64,000 nt of DNA, taken from NCBI GenBank assembly GCA_016217675.1, contig JACRHC010000010.1:62001-126000 (forward strand), written 5' to 3'. Source of the stretch: Nitrospirota bacterium (lineage in GTDB: Bacteria > Nitrospirota > Thermodesulfovibrionia > Thermodesulfovibrionales > UBA6898). This document shows, piece after piece, positions 45,665 to 54,060 of the stretch. Every line of letters begins with the position of its first letter. Within the stretch, counting starts at the first letter, position 1. A program made the translations under genes and the position numbers. A model generated the notes under the pieces. It did no database searches and was not told the DNA's origin. It saw only the letters and a program-made list of their open reading frames with translations.

Positions 45665-45757
45665 ATATAGGGCAGAGCGGGCCGGGAACAGATAAATATA
45701 CATCCGGTCCGCTCAGATTTCAGTATAATATGGTAACGCTTAGGGGAGGTGCAGTGC

Positions 45758-46249
45758 ATGAAGAATCATGTATTCAGACCGCTGTTTGTAGTAATCGGCC
45801 TCGTAGTCATTGTCCTTATCATCCGGGTTTTCTACGTTCCCAAGGATTTCGGTGTCCATGAACGGGGATACATGTATGGATGGTACAGGGAAGGCAACAT
45901 CGAAGAATGGAAAACACAGGTTAAGGTCAAGTATCAGGGCAAGGAATATTGCTCAGGCTGTCACGCGGACAAGGTTCAAGCCATCGATAAAACTCCCCAT
46001 GCGATCATCCAGTGCGAAAACTGTCATGGGCCGGCAAACGATGCAATAGCCGATCACCCCTCTGAGCAGCGTCCTAAACTCATCATCGACAAAACCAGGG
46101 CACATTGCCTCAGGTGCCATGCAAAACTCCACTATCCCTCAAGCGGAAGGGCGCAGATCAGGGGCATTGATCCTGATAAACATAACCCTGATATTGAATG
46201 CGTCATGTGCCACAATCCTCATAAGCCCAGCCTGGAGGGATTGAAATGA
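45758..46249 (+). CDS. Membrane-anchored tetraheme cytochrome c
   Basis: A 163-aa protein with an N-terminal helix (FVVIGLVVIVLIIRVFYV) and four CxxCH motifs: CSGCH, CENCH, CLRCH, CVMCH. ATG 45758 is 8 nt after GGGGAGG. A TATAAT-like box lies just upstream (45725-45730). Its stop overlaps the ATG of the FeS gene (ATGA). It probably forms part of the cytochrome/FeS/NrfD complex encoded with it. Confidence 0.9.
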   Translation: MKNHVFRPLFVVIGLVVIVLIIRVFYVPKDFGVHERGYMYGWYREGNIEEWKTQVKVKYQGKEYCSGCHADKVQAIDKTPHAIIQCENCHGPANDAIADHPSEQRPKLIIDKTRAHCLRCHAKLHYPSSGRAQIRGIDPDKHNPDIECVMCHNPHKPSLEGLK

Positions 46250-47028
46250 ACAGAAGAGATTTCTTAAAGAATGCCGCCAAAGGCATAGCAGGCATATCCA
46301 TTCCCCTTGCAGCGATCGAATTCATTAATCCGAGGGAACTCCTCGCAAAGAAAGACGGTGATGCCAAGGTCAGATGGGCCTTTCTTGTTGACACCTACAA
46401 GTGTGTCGGCTGCGGACTCTGCGTTAAAGCATGCAAACAGGAAAACGAGATACCTTATGATGCTAATGTTACAAGGACGTGGGTTGAGCGTTATGTCATC
46501 ACCAAGGATGGGAAGCGGTTTGCCGATACGCCCAAGGGTGCGCGTGACGGCTTTATCACGTCGAAGATCGAACTGGGAAAGGACAAGTTTCAGGAAATAA
46601 AAGACGAGGAGATCGAAAAGGCGTTCTTTGTGCCGAAGCTCTGCAATCAGTGCGAAAACCCTCCCTGTGTTCAGGTTTGCCCTGTAGGTGCTACGTACCA
46701 GGCTCCGGACGGCATTGTACTCGTTGACAGGACCTGGTGCATCGGCTGCGGCTACTGCATCATGGGATGTCCTTATGGCGTTCGTTTCTTTCATCCCAAA
46801 TACCACACCGCAGAAAAATGCAATTTCTGCTATCACAGGATCACTAAGGGTCTCAAAACCGCCTGTGTACAGGCCTGCCCCTTCGGCGCACGACAGATCG
46901 GTAATATCAAGGACCCCAACGACCCGATCACCAAGATCATCTTGACTGAAAGGGTCGGCATCCTGAAGGAAGAATTCGGTACAAAACCACAGGTCTTCTA
47001 TATAGGCCTTGACAGGGAGGTAAAATAA
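46246..47028 (+). CDS. Tat-exported FeS subunit (NrfC/DsrO/PhsB-like)
   Basis: A 260-aa FeS protein with a twin-arginine signal (RRDFLKNAAKGIAGISIPL) and four [4Fe-4S]-type Cys sets: CVGCGLCVKACK, CNQCENPPCVQVCP, CIGCGYCIMGCP, CNFCYHRITKGLKTACVQACP. This is the standard electron-transfer partner of NrfD-type membrane subunits, exposed on the periplasmic side. It overlaps the tetraheme gene by 4 nt and is followed 1 nt later by nrfD. No catalytic subunit is in the operon. Confidence 0.93.
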   Translation: MNRRDFLKNAAKGIAGISIPLAAIEFINPRELLAKKDGDAKVRWAFLVDTYKCVGCGLCVKACKQENEIPYDANVTRTWVERYVITKDGKRFADTPKGARDGFITSKIELGKDKFQEIKDEEIEKAFFVPKLCNQCENPPCVQVCPVGATYQAPDGIVLVDRTWCIGCGYCIMGCPYGVRFFHPKYHTAEKCNFCYHRITKGLKTACVQACPFGARQIGNIKDPNDPITKIILTERVGILKEEFGTKPQVFYIGLDREVK

Positions 47029-47029
47029 C

Positions 47030-48283
47030 ATGGTACACGGTGAACTCTGGACTGTAAAAGAGCTCTTTGTATATCCCAACGAATACATCTACTGGAGCGT
47101 ACAGATCGTCATGTATCCTTTCATGACCGGTCTTGTCGCAGGGGCATTTGTGCTCTCATCTCTCTACCATGTCTTCGGCATCAAGGAACTGAAAGACATT
47201 GCACGCTTTGCGCTGGTCTTTTCCTTTGCCCTGCTTTTTGTAGCGCCGGTGCCGATCATTCTGCACCTGCAGCATCCCTTCAGAGGTATCAACAACCTTA
47301 TGACGCCGCATTTCACATCAGCTATTGCAGCCTTCGGCATTGTTTTTTCAACCTATGGGGCCATTGTCGCTTCAGAGCTCTGGTTCCTGTACCGCCGGCA
47401 TTTTGTGAATATTGCACAGCCCCTGAAAGAGAAGCAGGACAAAACCCTTGCTGAATGGTTTAAATTTTTCATCTTCTGTTCACTCACCCTTGGCGTGTAT
47501 GATGTGAGCGAAGAATCACTCAAAAAAGATGAAAAAGCAATCAGGATCCTGGCAGGACTCGGTATACCGGTCGCCTGCTTCCTCCACGGATATGCAGGGT
47601 TCATCTTCGGGTCGGTCAAGGCGAATGCGCTCTGGATGACCCCGCTTATGCCGGTCATATTTATCATGTCTGCCATTGTGTCTGGGATCGCACTCTGCAT
47701 GCTCACCTATATCCTGACCATGGAGATACGGAAATTCCTTGCGAAACGCAAAAAAACAGTTCAGCCCATGCATCAGACATCAGAAGAACTTCAGAGCGCA
47801 GAGATCACTGTTATTCGCATGACAGCAAAATATCTGCTGCTGTTCCTGGTATTTGCCATCAGTCTTGAACTTCTTGACCTTGTCTTCCGGGGATATACTG
47901 CGACGAAGTCATGGGATGTTCTCAGAAGTGTCATCTACGGCAAGGACTTTACCAGTATCTTTATCCTTCAGTATACGATCGGGAACCTCATCCCGTTCAT
48001 TCTTTTTCTTCTGCCCAATCTCACTATACGCAGGGCAGTACTTGCGGTTCTCCTCGTAATGTTCGGCGTCTTCATGATGCGGTGGAACGTCGTTATCGGC
48101 GGCCAGGCATTTTCGCTCTCTTTTGCCGGTTATATGCATTATCACCTGCCGATTATTCCGCATGATTGGGAAACAGTCAAGGAAGGATTGGTCGGTGCTG
48201 CAGGGGTTTTCGTCATGCCCTTTGTGCTCTTCTGGGTCATTGCCAAAATTTTCCCCGTCTTTGACGTCAAAGAATCTCATTAA
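47030..48283 (+). CDS. nrfD: NrfD/PsrC family membrane subunit (module 1)
   Basis: A 417-aa polytopic protein of the NrfD/polysulfide reductase membrane family. About nine or ten hydrophobic helices are visible, for example VMYPFMTGLVAGAFVLSSLY, FALVFSFALLFVAPVPIIL and LLLFLVFAISLELLDLVF. A charged loop (FLAKRKKTVQPMHQTSEEL) breaks the series. Such subunits exchange electrons with menaquinone. It is coupled to the FeS gene and followed by a strong hairpin. Confidence 0.9.
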   Translation: MVHGELWTVKELFVYPNEYIYWSVQIVMYPFMTGLVAGAFVLSSLYHVFGIKELKDIARFALVFSFALLFVAPVPIILHLQHPFRGINNLMTPHFTSAIAAFGIVFSTYGAIVASELWFLYRRHFVNIAQPLKEKQDKTLAEWFKFFIFCSLTLGVYDVSEESLKKDEKAIRILAGLGIPVACFLHGYAGFIFGSVKANALWMTPLMPVIFIMSAIVSGIALCMLTYILTMEIRKFLAKRKKTVQPMHQTSEELQSAEITVIRMTAKYLLLFLVFAISLELLDLVFRGYTATKSWDVLRSVIYGKDFTSIFILQYTIGNLIPFILFLLPNLTIRRAVLAVLLVMFGVFMMRWNVVIGGQAFSLSFAGYMHYHLPIIPHDWETVKEGLVGAAGVFVMPFVLFWVIAKIFPVFDVKESH

Positions 48284-48286
48284 TTC

Positions 48287-48327
48287 ATAATGCCTGCAGG
48301 CCTCGCCGTGGGGCCTGCAGGCATTAT
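48287..48327. terminator. Perfect 16-bp stem-loop between the two NrfD modules
   Basis: ATAATGCCTGCAGGCC pairs perfectly with GGCCTGCAGGCATTAT over a 9-nt loop, starting 4 nt after the nrfD stop. A T-run is lacking (TTATATGT), so it may be a weak terminator, an mRNA stabiliser or a repeat. A TATAAT-like box lies about 25 nt before the next gene. Confidence 0.7.
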
Positions 48328-48425
48328 ATGTCAGATTATCTTTCCTGTCCCAAATTGTTATCCGTATCGTTGTTGTTCTGTAATATAATAAAGGTAACAG
48401 TCATCACGGAGAGAGATAAAGGGAT

Positions 48426-48953
48426 ATGATGCGTTCTTTTCAACCGTTAAGAATACTGGCCCGTATTTTCATTCTGCCGGCAGCAGTTATTCTGTCAGCA
48501 CAGCTTGCCGTCTCAGCGGAGCATGCGCCGCCCGCGAAGAAATTTCTTGTTCCGCCCCCTCCTTTCAGCCCGGGCATCTTTCCCTGCTCTCAGTGTCATC
48601 AGGGCATGCCTGCAAACCGCACGCCCAGAAAACTTGAGATGATGCACCAGGATATTACCCTGAAGCATATGCCGGGGGGATGGTGCTTTGACTGCCACAA
48701 CCCGGGCAACCGCGACAAGTTGAAACTGTCCAACGGAAGGCTTGTCCCTTTTGAGGAATCATACAATCTCTGCGGCCAATGTCACGGAACCATTCTCCGT
48801 GAGTGGAAGGCCGGACTTCACGGAAAAAGGACGGGCAGCTGGAACGGAGAAAAACAGTATCTGCTCTGTGTGCATTGCCACTGGCCGCACGAACCTGCAT
48901 TTAAGTCCCTCACCCCGATGCCCCCTCCTGTGCGGCCGGCTGATATAAAATGA
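48426..48953 (+). CDS. Exported tetraheme cytochrome c
   Basis: A 175-aa protein with a signal peptide (ILARIFILPAAVILSAQLAVSA) and four CxxCH motifs: CSQCH, CFDCH, CGQCH, CVHCH. The proline-rich ends (PPAKKFLVPPPPFSPG, TPMPPPVRPADIK) are distinctive. ATG 48426 or 48429 follows AAAGGG. It is the first gene of the second cytochrome/FeS/NrfD module and is probably periplasmic. Confidence 0.88.
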   Translation: MMRSFQPLRILARIFILPAAVILSAQLAVSAEHAPPAKKFLVPPPPFSPGIFPCSQCHQGMPANRTPRKLEMMHQDITLKHMPGGWCFDCHNPGNRDKLKLSNGRLVPFEESYNLCGQCHGTILREWKAGLHGKRTGSWNGEKQYLLCVHCHWPHEPAFKSLTPMPPPVRPADIK

Positions 48954-48963
48954 GAGGCGTACA

Positions 48964-49881
48964 ATGAGCACTAGACAAAACAAAAAAGGCATGAACAGGA
49001 GAGCATTTCTACAGGGGGCCGCTGTAGGCCTTGCAGGCCTTGCTCTTCCTCTTGATAATGCTCACGCATCGTTCTGGGATGCTTTTTTCCAAAAGCACTT
49101 CCGTGAGATGAACGATGCAGAGATAAAGAAGGTTATCAGTCGTCTTGAAAATGAATGCGAAGAGAAATACAAAAAAACAGTCAGCATAGGTATTGAAAAG
49201 CCGATAACAGGAGTCCAGTTCGGTTATGGCCTTGACCTGTCGCGCTGCATCGGTTGCCGGAGATGCGTCTATGCCTGTGTTGATGAGAACAACCAGTCCC
49301 TGAATCCCCAGATACACTGGATCAGCGTGCTGAGGTTCAAGAAAGGCGATAAATGGGTAGATCTTGAAAACTCTGAAAAATACTATAATCCTGAAAAGGT
49401 CCCGGAGAAAGATTACTTCTATATGCCTGTCCAATGCCAGCAGTGCGAAAACCCTCCCTGTGTCAGGGCCTGCCCCACACAGGCTACATGGAAAGAGCCT
49501 GACGGCATTGTGGTCATCGACTATAACTGGTGCATCGGCTGCAGATACTGCATGGCAGCGTGTCCTTACGGTGCCCGACGTTTTAACTGGGCCTCGCCAA
49601 ACAGACCTGCGGAAAAGATCAATTCCAGGACCCACTATCTTGGCAATAGGCCGAGATACAAGGGTGTTGTCGAAAAATGCACCTTCTGTATCCAGAGGTC
49701 GCGGAACGGCAGATACCCTGCCTGTGTTGAGGCATGCCCTGTTGGAGCACGAAAGTTCGGTAACCTGCTCGATCCGGATAGCGAGATCAGGTATGCTATT
49801 GAACATAAACGGGTCTTCAGGCTCAAGGAAGACCTGAATACGTACCCCAAATTCTATTACTTCTTTGCATACGGGAGATAG
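48964..49881 (+). CDS. Tat-exported FeS subunit (module 2)
   Basis: A 305-aa FeS protein with a Tat motif (NRRAFLQGAAVGLAGLALPL) and four Cys sets: CIGCRRCVYACV, CQQCENPPCVRACP, CIGCRYCMAACP, CTFCIQRSRNGRYPACVEACP. It is longer than the module-1 protein because of a charged N-terminal helical insert (EMNDAEIKKVISRLENECEE) before the first cluster. GAGAGGCG precedes the ATG. nrfD follows after 9 nt. Confidence 0.92.
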   Translation: MSTRQNKKGMNRRAFLQGAAVGLAGLALPLDNAHASFWDAFFQKHFREMNDAEIKKVISRLENECEEKYKKTVSIGIEKPITGVQFGYGLDLSRCIGCRRCVYACVDENNQSLNPQIHWISVLRFKKGDKWVDLENSEKYYNPEKVPEKDYFYMPVQCQQCENPPCVRACPTQATWKEPDGIVVIDYNWCIGCRYCMAACPYGARRFNWASPNRPAEKINSRTHYLGNRPRYKGVVEKCTFCIQRSRNGRYPACVEACPVGARKFGNLLDPDSEIRYAIEHKRVFRLKEDLNTYPKFYYFFAYGR

Positions 49882-49890
49882 GAGGACGTG

Positions 49891-51108
49891 ATGACAATCA
49901 TAAGGAATTTCCTCGTCGCCTGGAAGCTCTCACTCAAGGGAGACAAGAAATTCTATGCCTGGCTGGGCTTTCTTGCGGTGCTTATGGCCATTGGCGCCAA
50001 CGCGTACATGGATCAGATGAACAGGGGCCTCATTGTCACGGCAATGCGGGATCAGGTCTCATGGGGTTTTTACATATCCAATTTCACCTTTCTGGTCGGT
50101 GTTGCTGCTGCTGCCGTATTACTTGTTGTGCCTGCATATCTCTATAATTTCAAGCCGATAAAAGAGATCGTCCTCTTCGGCGAACTGCTGGCTATTACAG
50201 CCATCACCATGTGCATCATGTTCATCATGGCAGACCTTGGCCAGCCCCTGCGCGTCTGGCATCTCATGCCTTTTATCGGCACCATGAATTTCCCCTCATC
50301 CCTTCTTGCATGGGATGTGATCGTGCTGAACGGGTACCTGGTGATCAATACGGCCATAGCCTTCTATGTGCTGTATCAGGTCTCGATCGGAAAAGAGTAC
50401 AAAATGTCCGTTATAGGACCGCTGATCATCCTCTCGATCCCGTGGGCAGTCAGCATCCATACGGTCACGGCTTTTCTGTACAACGGACTGTCAGCACGAC
50501 CTTTCTGGAACGCATCGATCCTTGCACCCCGTTTTCTTGCATCAGCCTTCTGTTCCGGCCCTGCGCTTATGATCATTATATTTCAGCTGATCAGGAAACT
50601 GTCCGAGGTTGAGATAGATGACCGCGCGCTCTTCAAGATCGCAGAACTGATCGCCTATGCCATGGCTATCAATCTTTTCCTTCTGGGCGCGGAAATTTTC
50701 AAAGAGTTCTATTCAGGCAGCATCCATTCTGAACCGATCAAGTATCTCTATTTCGGCATTCATGGCAAGGCCAGGCTGGTCCCCTGGATATGGACCGCTA
50801 CAATCCTGAATATTATCGCCTTCTTCATTTTTCTGTTTCCAAAGTCGCGACAGAACTTTACTACGCTCAACATCGCATGCTTTTTTATGATCATCGGCAT
50901 CTATATTGAAAAGGGCATGGGCCTCGTCATTCCCGGCTTTATCCCTGACCCGCTCGGGGAGATCTATGAGTATTCCCCCTCATCAACCGAGGTGCTCGTC
51001 ACAATCGGCATATGGGCAACAGGCGCTCTTATCTATACCATGCTTCTGAAATTCTCGCTTCCGATCTATACCGGCAAACTGAGCTTTCAGAAAAAAGGGG
51101 TAGCGTAA
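49891..51108 (+). CDS. nrfD: NrfD/PsrC family membrane subunit (module 2)
   Basis: A 405-aa polytopic protein with about ten hydrophobic segments (FLAVLMAIGANAYM, NFTFLVGVAAAAVLLVVPAYL, ILFQLIR-type ends, IWTATILNIIAFFIFLFP). The family-typical phrases LGQPLRVWHLMPFIGTMNFP and SLLAWDVIVLNGYLVIN are present. It takes electrons from or gives them to menaquinone. ATG 49891 is 5 nt after GGAGG. The two NrfD genes are diverged rather than recent copies. Confidence 0.92.
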   Translation: MTIIRNFLVAWKLSLKGDKKFYAWLGFLAVLMAIGANAYMDQMNRGLIVTAMRDQVSWGFYISNFTFLVGVAAAAVLLVVPAYLYNFKPIKEIVLFGELLAITAITMCIMFIMADLGQPLRVWHLMPFIGTMNFPSSLLAWDVIVLNGYLVINTAIAFYVLYQVSIGKEYKMSVIGPLIILSIPWAVSIHTVTAFLYNGLSARPFWNASILAPRFLASAFCSGPALMIIIFQLIRKLSEVEIDDRALFKIAELIAYAMAINLFLLGAEIFKEFYSGSIHSEPIKYLYFGIHGKARLVPWIWTATILNIIAFFIFLFPKSRQNFTTLNIACFFMIIGIYIEKGMGLVIPGFIPDPLGEIYEYSPSSTEVLVTIGIWATGALIYTMLLKFSLPIYTGKLSFQKKGVA

Positions 51109-51161
51109 CTGCAGCCCACCGTCACTTCCCTCCCCCGGGCAGCGGTACGGACTTTACACCT

Positions 51162-51743
51162 ATGAGTATTTATTCAGATTGGTTGACTGACCGGGCGGAG
51201 TCCTACAGGATCCTGGCGCAATTCTTTCTTAATCCCCCGGATGAAGAAGCCCTTCATGCCATGAGACAGGATTTCAGTCTCGATTCGAAAGAACCGCTCG
51301 AACAGATATCAGAGGATTTTGACCATCTTTTCTCCTTATCTCAGGGTATATTGCAGCCCATTGAGTCGCTCCTGGCACCGGCTATAAACATCAGCTATGC
51401 TGACGTGAATGAGTTTTATGCCAAAGCAGGACTGGTCATTGATGTTTCCTACGAAACGTCACCTGACCATCTTTCACTTGAACTCCTCTTCATGAGTTAC
51501 CTTGTCGAGAACAACAGGACCGAGATGGAAAAGAAATTCCTTGAACAACACCTGATGAATTGGGTACCGTATTACTGTGACCAGATCAGCAAAGAAGCAA
51601 AGACAGAGTTTTATCGCGAGATTACGGCGATCGTGAAGGATTTTCTTACAGCAGAATATGAGGAATATGAGGAATATGAGGAATATGAGGAATATGAGGA
51701 ATATGAGGCATATAAGGATGATGACTATGGCGCCGCTCTTTGA
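51162..51743 (+). CDS. TorD/DmsD-type molybdoenzyme chaperone with acidic repeat tail
   Basis: A 193-aa TorD-like helical protein (RAESYRILAQFFLNPPDEEAL, YETSPDHLSLELLFMSYLVEN, WVPYYCDQISKEAKTEFY). Such chaperones bind Tat signals of molybdopterin enzymes. From residue 165 six perfect Glu-Tyr-Glu repeats, encoded by GAATATGAG x6, form an acidic tail that most TorD proteins lack. ATG 51162 has a weak ribosome site. It lies 53 nt after nrfD, but no catalytic molybdoprotein is in the operon; FdhA at 58 kb is the nearest client candidate. Confidence 0.82.
   Translation: MSIYSDWLTDRAESYRILAQFFLNPPDEEALHAMRQDFSLDSKEPLEQISEDFDHLFSLSQGILQPIESLLAPAINISYADVNEFYAKAGLVIDVSYETSPDHLSLELLFMSYLVENNRTEMEKKFLEQHLMNWVPYYCDQISKEAKTEFYREITAIVKDFLTAEYEEYEEYEEYEEYEEYEAYKDDDYGAAL
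51654..51707 (+). repeat. In-frame 9-bp minisatellite (GAATATGAG x6)
   Basis: Six perfect head-to-tail copies of a 9-bp unit code for EYE repeats at the TorD C-terminus. The unit length is a multiple of three, so copy-number change would lengthen or shorten the tail without shifting frame. It also creates spurious ATG codons in another frame upstream of atpZ. Confidence 0.95.
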
Positions 51744-51951
51744 TAAAACAATCATAAAGCATTTCGCACGGGCAGGCACCATCGGCTTTCATATGGTGAT
51801 CTCCACCTTTGTGGGGTATCTGATCGGTTCGCAGTTAGACAAATGGCTTGCCACCGATCCCTGGCTCACGATCATCTTCCTCATCCTCGGCATTGCAGCT
51901 GGTTTCAGGGAGCTTGCGCGCATTGCAAAAAAGATATCAGATGATGATTAA
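51727..51951 (+). CDS. atpZ: AtpZ/AtpI-like small membrane protein
   Basis: A 74-aa protein with two hydrophobic segments (TIGFHMVISTFVGYLIGSQL and PWLTIIFLILGIAAGFREL), the ATPase gene-1 family pattern. AAGG 9 nt before ATG 51727 favours this start; ATGs at 51718 and 51721 are alternatives. It overlaps the TorD stop by 17 nt and the following atpI start by about 11 nt. Confidence 0.82.
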   Translation: MAPLFDKTIIKHFARAGTIGFHMVISTFVGYLIGSQLDKWLATDPWLTIIFLILGIAAGFRELARIAKKISDDD

Positions 51952-52324
51952 AAAGATCGCAAGGAATACGGCCATAATCCTTATCCCGGCTGCCGCAGTT
52001 GCCACCCTTCTGCCCTGGAAGAACCTGCCCCTCAGCATGCTCATCGGCGGGCTGTTAGGCATTTTGAACATTAGGGCGCTTGCATGGAGCGTTGAAGGGG
52101 TCCTGGGGACATCCTCGGTCAATATGAAGATGCTCTTTTTCGGCCAGTTCCGCTTCGTAATGCTTGCCCTTGTCGTCGTTCTGCTGGCTTATCTGAGGCT
52201 GGCAACTATTCCCGGTATCATGGCCGGGTTCTCTGTCGTATTTTCTCAGGTGCTGTTTGTGGGGATAAGACAGGCAAAAAAACCTTCGGACACTCAGCCG
52301 CCTATCCGGCCCTGGAGACCGTAG
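51941..52324 (+). CDS. atpI: ATP synthase subunit I-like protein
   Basis: A 127-aa membrane protein with four hydrophobic segments (TAIILIPAAAVATLLPW, LSMLIGGLLGILNIRAL, FRFVMLALVVVLLAYLRL, IMAGFSVVFSQVLFVGI), like AtpI-type ATP synthase accessory proteins. ATG 51941 or 51944 overlaps the atpZ stop. The rest of the ATP synthase operon does not follow; a convergent HD-GYP gene overlaps its 3' end by 23 nt. Confidence 0.75.
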   Translation: MMIKKIARNTAIILIPAAAVATLLPWKNLPLSMLIGGLLGILNIRALAWSVEGVLGTSSVNMKMLFFGQFRFVMLALVVVLLAYLRLATIPGIMAGFSVVFSQVLFVGIRQAKKPSDTQPPIRPWRP

Positions 52325-53612
52325 AGCTGCTATCCGGCTCTGGTATCCGGGCCTCAAAATAATTATCAATAAGCTGTTTCAGCATCCTCTTGAGAAGATC
52401 TTCGTCAGCCTTGCTGATCTCGGCATACAGTTTTTCCGCAATGCTGCTGAATACGTCAACAATGCGGGGATCAAAATGCGTTCCACGCAACTGCCTGATT
52501 ATTTCGAACGACCGCTCATAGGAAAAGGGCTCCTTGTAAGGCCTCCTTGAGGTCAGAGCATCAAAAACATCGCAGACAGAAAAGATACGCGCCTGCAGCG
52601 GTATTTCTTCCCCGTGCATACCTTGGAGAAAACCGCGACCATCAAATTTCTCATGATGGTATGAGACAATATCCAGAGCATCCCCAAGCCAGCGGTAATC
52701 CCTGATAATATCAACGCCGTGCTGAACATGCGATCTCATAACTTCTATCTCTTCAGGGGTAAGTTCTGCAGGTTTAAGCAGGATATTGTCGCTGATCGCG
52801 ATCTTGCCAAGATCATGAAGGAATGCCCCTTTGATCAAACCCTTCATCTCTATCCGCCTCAGACCGAGGGCTTCAGCAAGACGTATGGCATAAATCGTCA
52901 CCCGGTAATTATGGGTATTGGTATCACTGTCCCTCTTTGCAATGGCATTGCCAAGGATCTCAAGCATGCCGAGATTTGCCCGATAGAGTTCTTCCGATCG
53001 CTTGACAAGCTCGCGGTTCAGGGCAATGATGATGGGATAGAGAACCACCGCTGTAATAAAAATGACCGAAATCACCTGCCATATTGACCAGATTATCCTG
53101 TCCCTGATATCTTTCATTACCATGGGATCGACTTCATAGACACCCTCAAAAAACCCGCCTGTAATCGAACCGTCTATTTTGAGCGGCACCATAATCATGA
53201 TATAAAGCTGACGGCCGACATAGAGTTTTCTGTAATTTACGTCATTCTTCATGAGTGACTCATGCCGGTATTTATTCATCTCAACCTCGATCTGCTCACT
53301 GCCTTGTCTGATCGCCTCTGCAACCAGCTTCTTCTCCTTGTCATAGAGCTCGATGACAATGAAGGCCCCTTTCCCCCCATGATCCCTGTCTTTCCTGATG
53401 TACGATCCGAGGTCAATATTTTGAGGGTCCTCCCAGTGCATCCCATAATCAGCCAGCACCCCCCGGGATTCTCCTATGGCAAGATCCTGAACAAATGTAT
53501 CTATTTTTTCGAGTTCAAGATAGTAGACAACGACACCGGCAAGTATGCTCAGGATAAGCAATGCCGGCATCAGTCTCTTGAGAAGCATCTGGTGGAGATC
53601 TTTATTGGTCAT
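52302..53612 (-). CDS. Membrane sensor with HD-GYP domain
   Basis: A 436-aa signalling protein. An N-terminal helix (LMPALLILSILAGVVVYYL), a periplasmic sensor of about 140 residues and a second helix (VISVIFITAVVLYPIIIAL) precede an HD-GYP domain: THNYRVTIYAIRLAEALG, GAFLHDLGKIAISDNILLKP, SYHHEKFDGRGFLQGMHGEE (FDGRGF in place of DGxGYP) and CDVFDALTSRRPYK. Cyclic di-GMP hydrolysis is likely. ATG 53612 has AAGGAAGG upstream. The sensed signal is unknown. Confidence 0.92.
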   Translation of the reverse strand: MTNKDLHQMLLKRLMPALLILSILAGVVVYYLELEKIDTFVQDLAIGESRGVLADYGMHWEDPQNIDLGSYIRKDRDHGGKGAFIVIELYDKEKKLVAEAIRQGSEQIEVEMNKYRHESLMKNDVNYRKLYVGRQLYIMIMVPLKIDGSITGGFFEGVYEVDPMVMKDIRDRIIWSIWQVISVIFITAVVLYPIIIALNRELVKRSEELYRANLGMLEILGNAIAKRDSDTNTHNYRVTIYAIRLAEALGLRRIEMKGLIKGAFLHDLGKIAISDNILLKPAELTPEEIEVMRSHVQHGVDIIRDYRWLGDALDIVSYHHEKFDGRGFLQGMHGEEIPLQARIFSVCDVFDALTSRRPYKEPFSYERSFEIIRQLRGTHFDPRIVDVFSSIAEKLYAEISKADEDLLKRMLKQLIDNYFEARIPEPDSSSTVSRAG

Positions 53613-53755
53613 TGACTGCCTTCCTTTTATTCTTTGCAATCCATTTTATCATATTCTTCTCTGCCTGAATTTTGCAGAAAAAGGGTTGCGTGTATTTCAG
53701 GGCCAGTGTAATATGGAATAGAAGTCCAAAAGTTTTGCATTCAACGTTACTGTCA

Positions 53756-54049
53756 ATGCTTGAACAACTAAAACAGACATCAGCACTATTGAGGACTGAA
53801 CTGAAGGCATATCAGCATGCCATAGCGCACGCTGGGACGCCAAAGGCGGCCAAGGTCCTGCTTGGCCTGGCTGTCGGATATACCTTGCTGCCCTTTGACA
53901 TCATCCCTGACTTTATACCGGTCATAGGCCATATTGATGATGCCATCATCGTGCCGTTCCTGGTCATCGCAGCGCTCGGCATGATCCCTCCGGAGGTGAT
54001 GCAGGAATGCAGGGAACGGGCCAGAAATGCTCTGCAGGATAATACATAG
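53756..54049 (+). CDS. DUF1232 (YkvA-like) small membrane protein
   Basis: A 97-aa protein with the DUF1232 core: AKVLLGLAVGYTLLPFDIIPDF then IPVIGHIDDAIIVPFLVIAAL. The function is unknown. ATG 53756 is the most sensible start but has no clear ribosome site; the frame is open to 53672. The remnant of a nucleoside transporter follows directly. Confidence 0.85.
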   Translation: MLEQLKQTSALLRTELKAYQHAIAHAGTPKAAKVLLGLAVGYTLLPFDIIPDFIPVIGHIDDAIIVPFLVIAALGMIPPEVMQECRERARNALQDNT

Positions 54050-54060
54050 CACAGATGCAG

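Noticed and set aside
45665-45757. Hairpin GAGCGG.CCGG/CCGG.CCGCTC between cytochrome genes
   Set aside because: The stem has mismatches and a long loop, and there is no T-run; noted only as weak structure.
46264-47088. A 274-codon frame opposite the FeS subunit
   Set aside because: The sense strand encodes a clear four-cluster FeS protein; the opposite frame has no motif.
49009-49806. A 265-codon frame opposite the second FeS subunit
   Set aside because: It is an antisense shadow of a gene with intact Cys sets and Tat signal.
51658-51726. Upstream extension of atpZ reading MRNMRNMRN
   Set aside because: It is the minisatellite read in another frame; AAGG before 51727 gives a better start.
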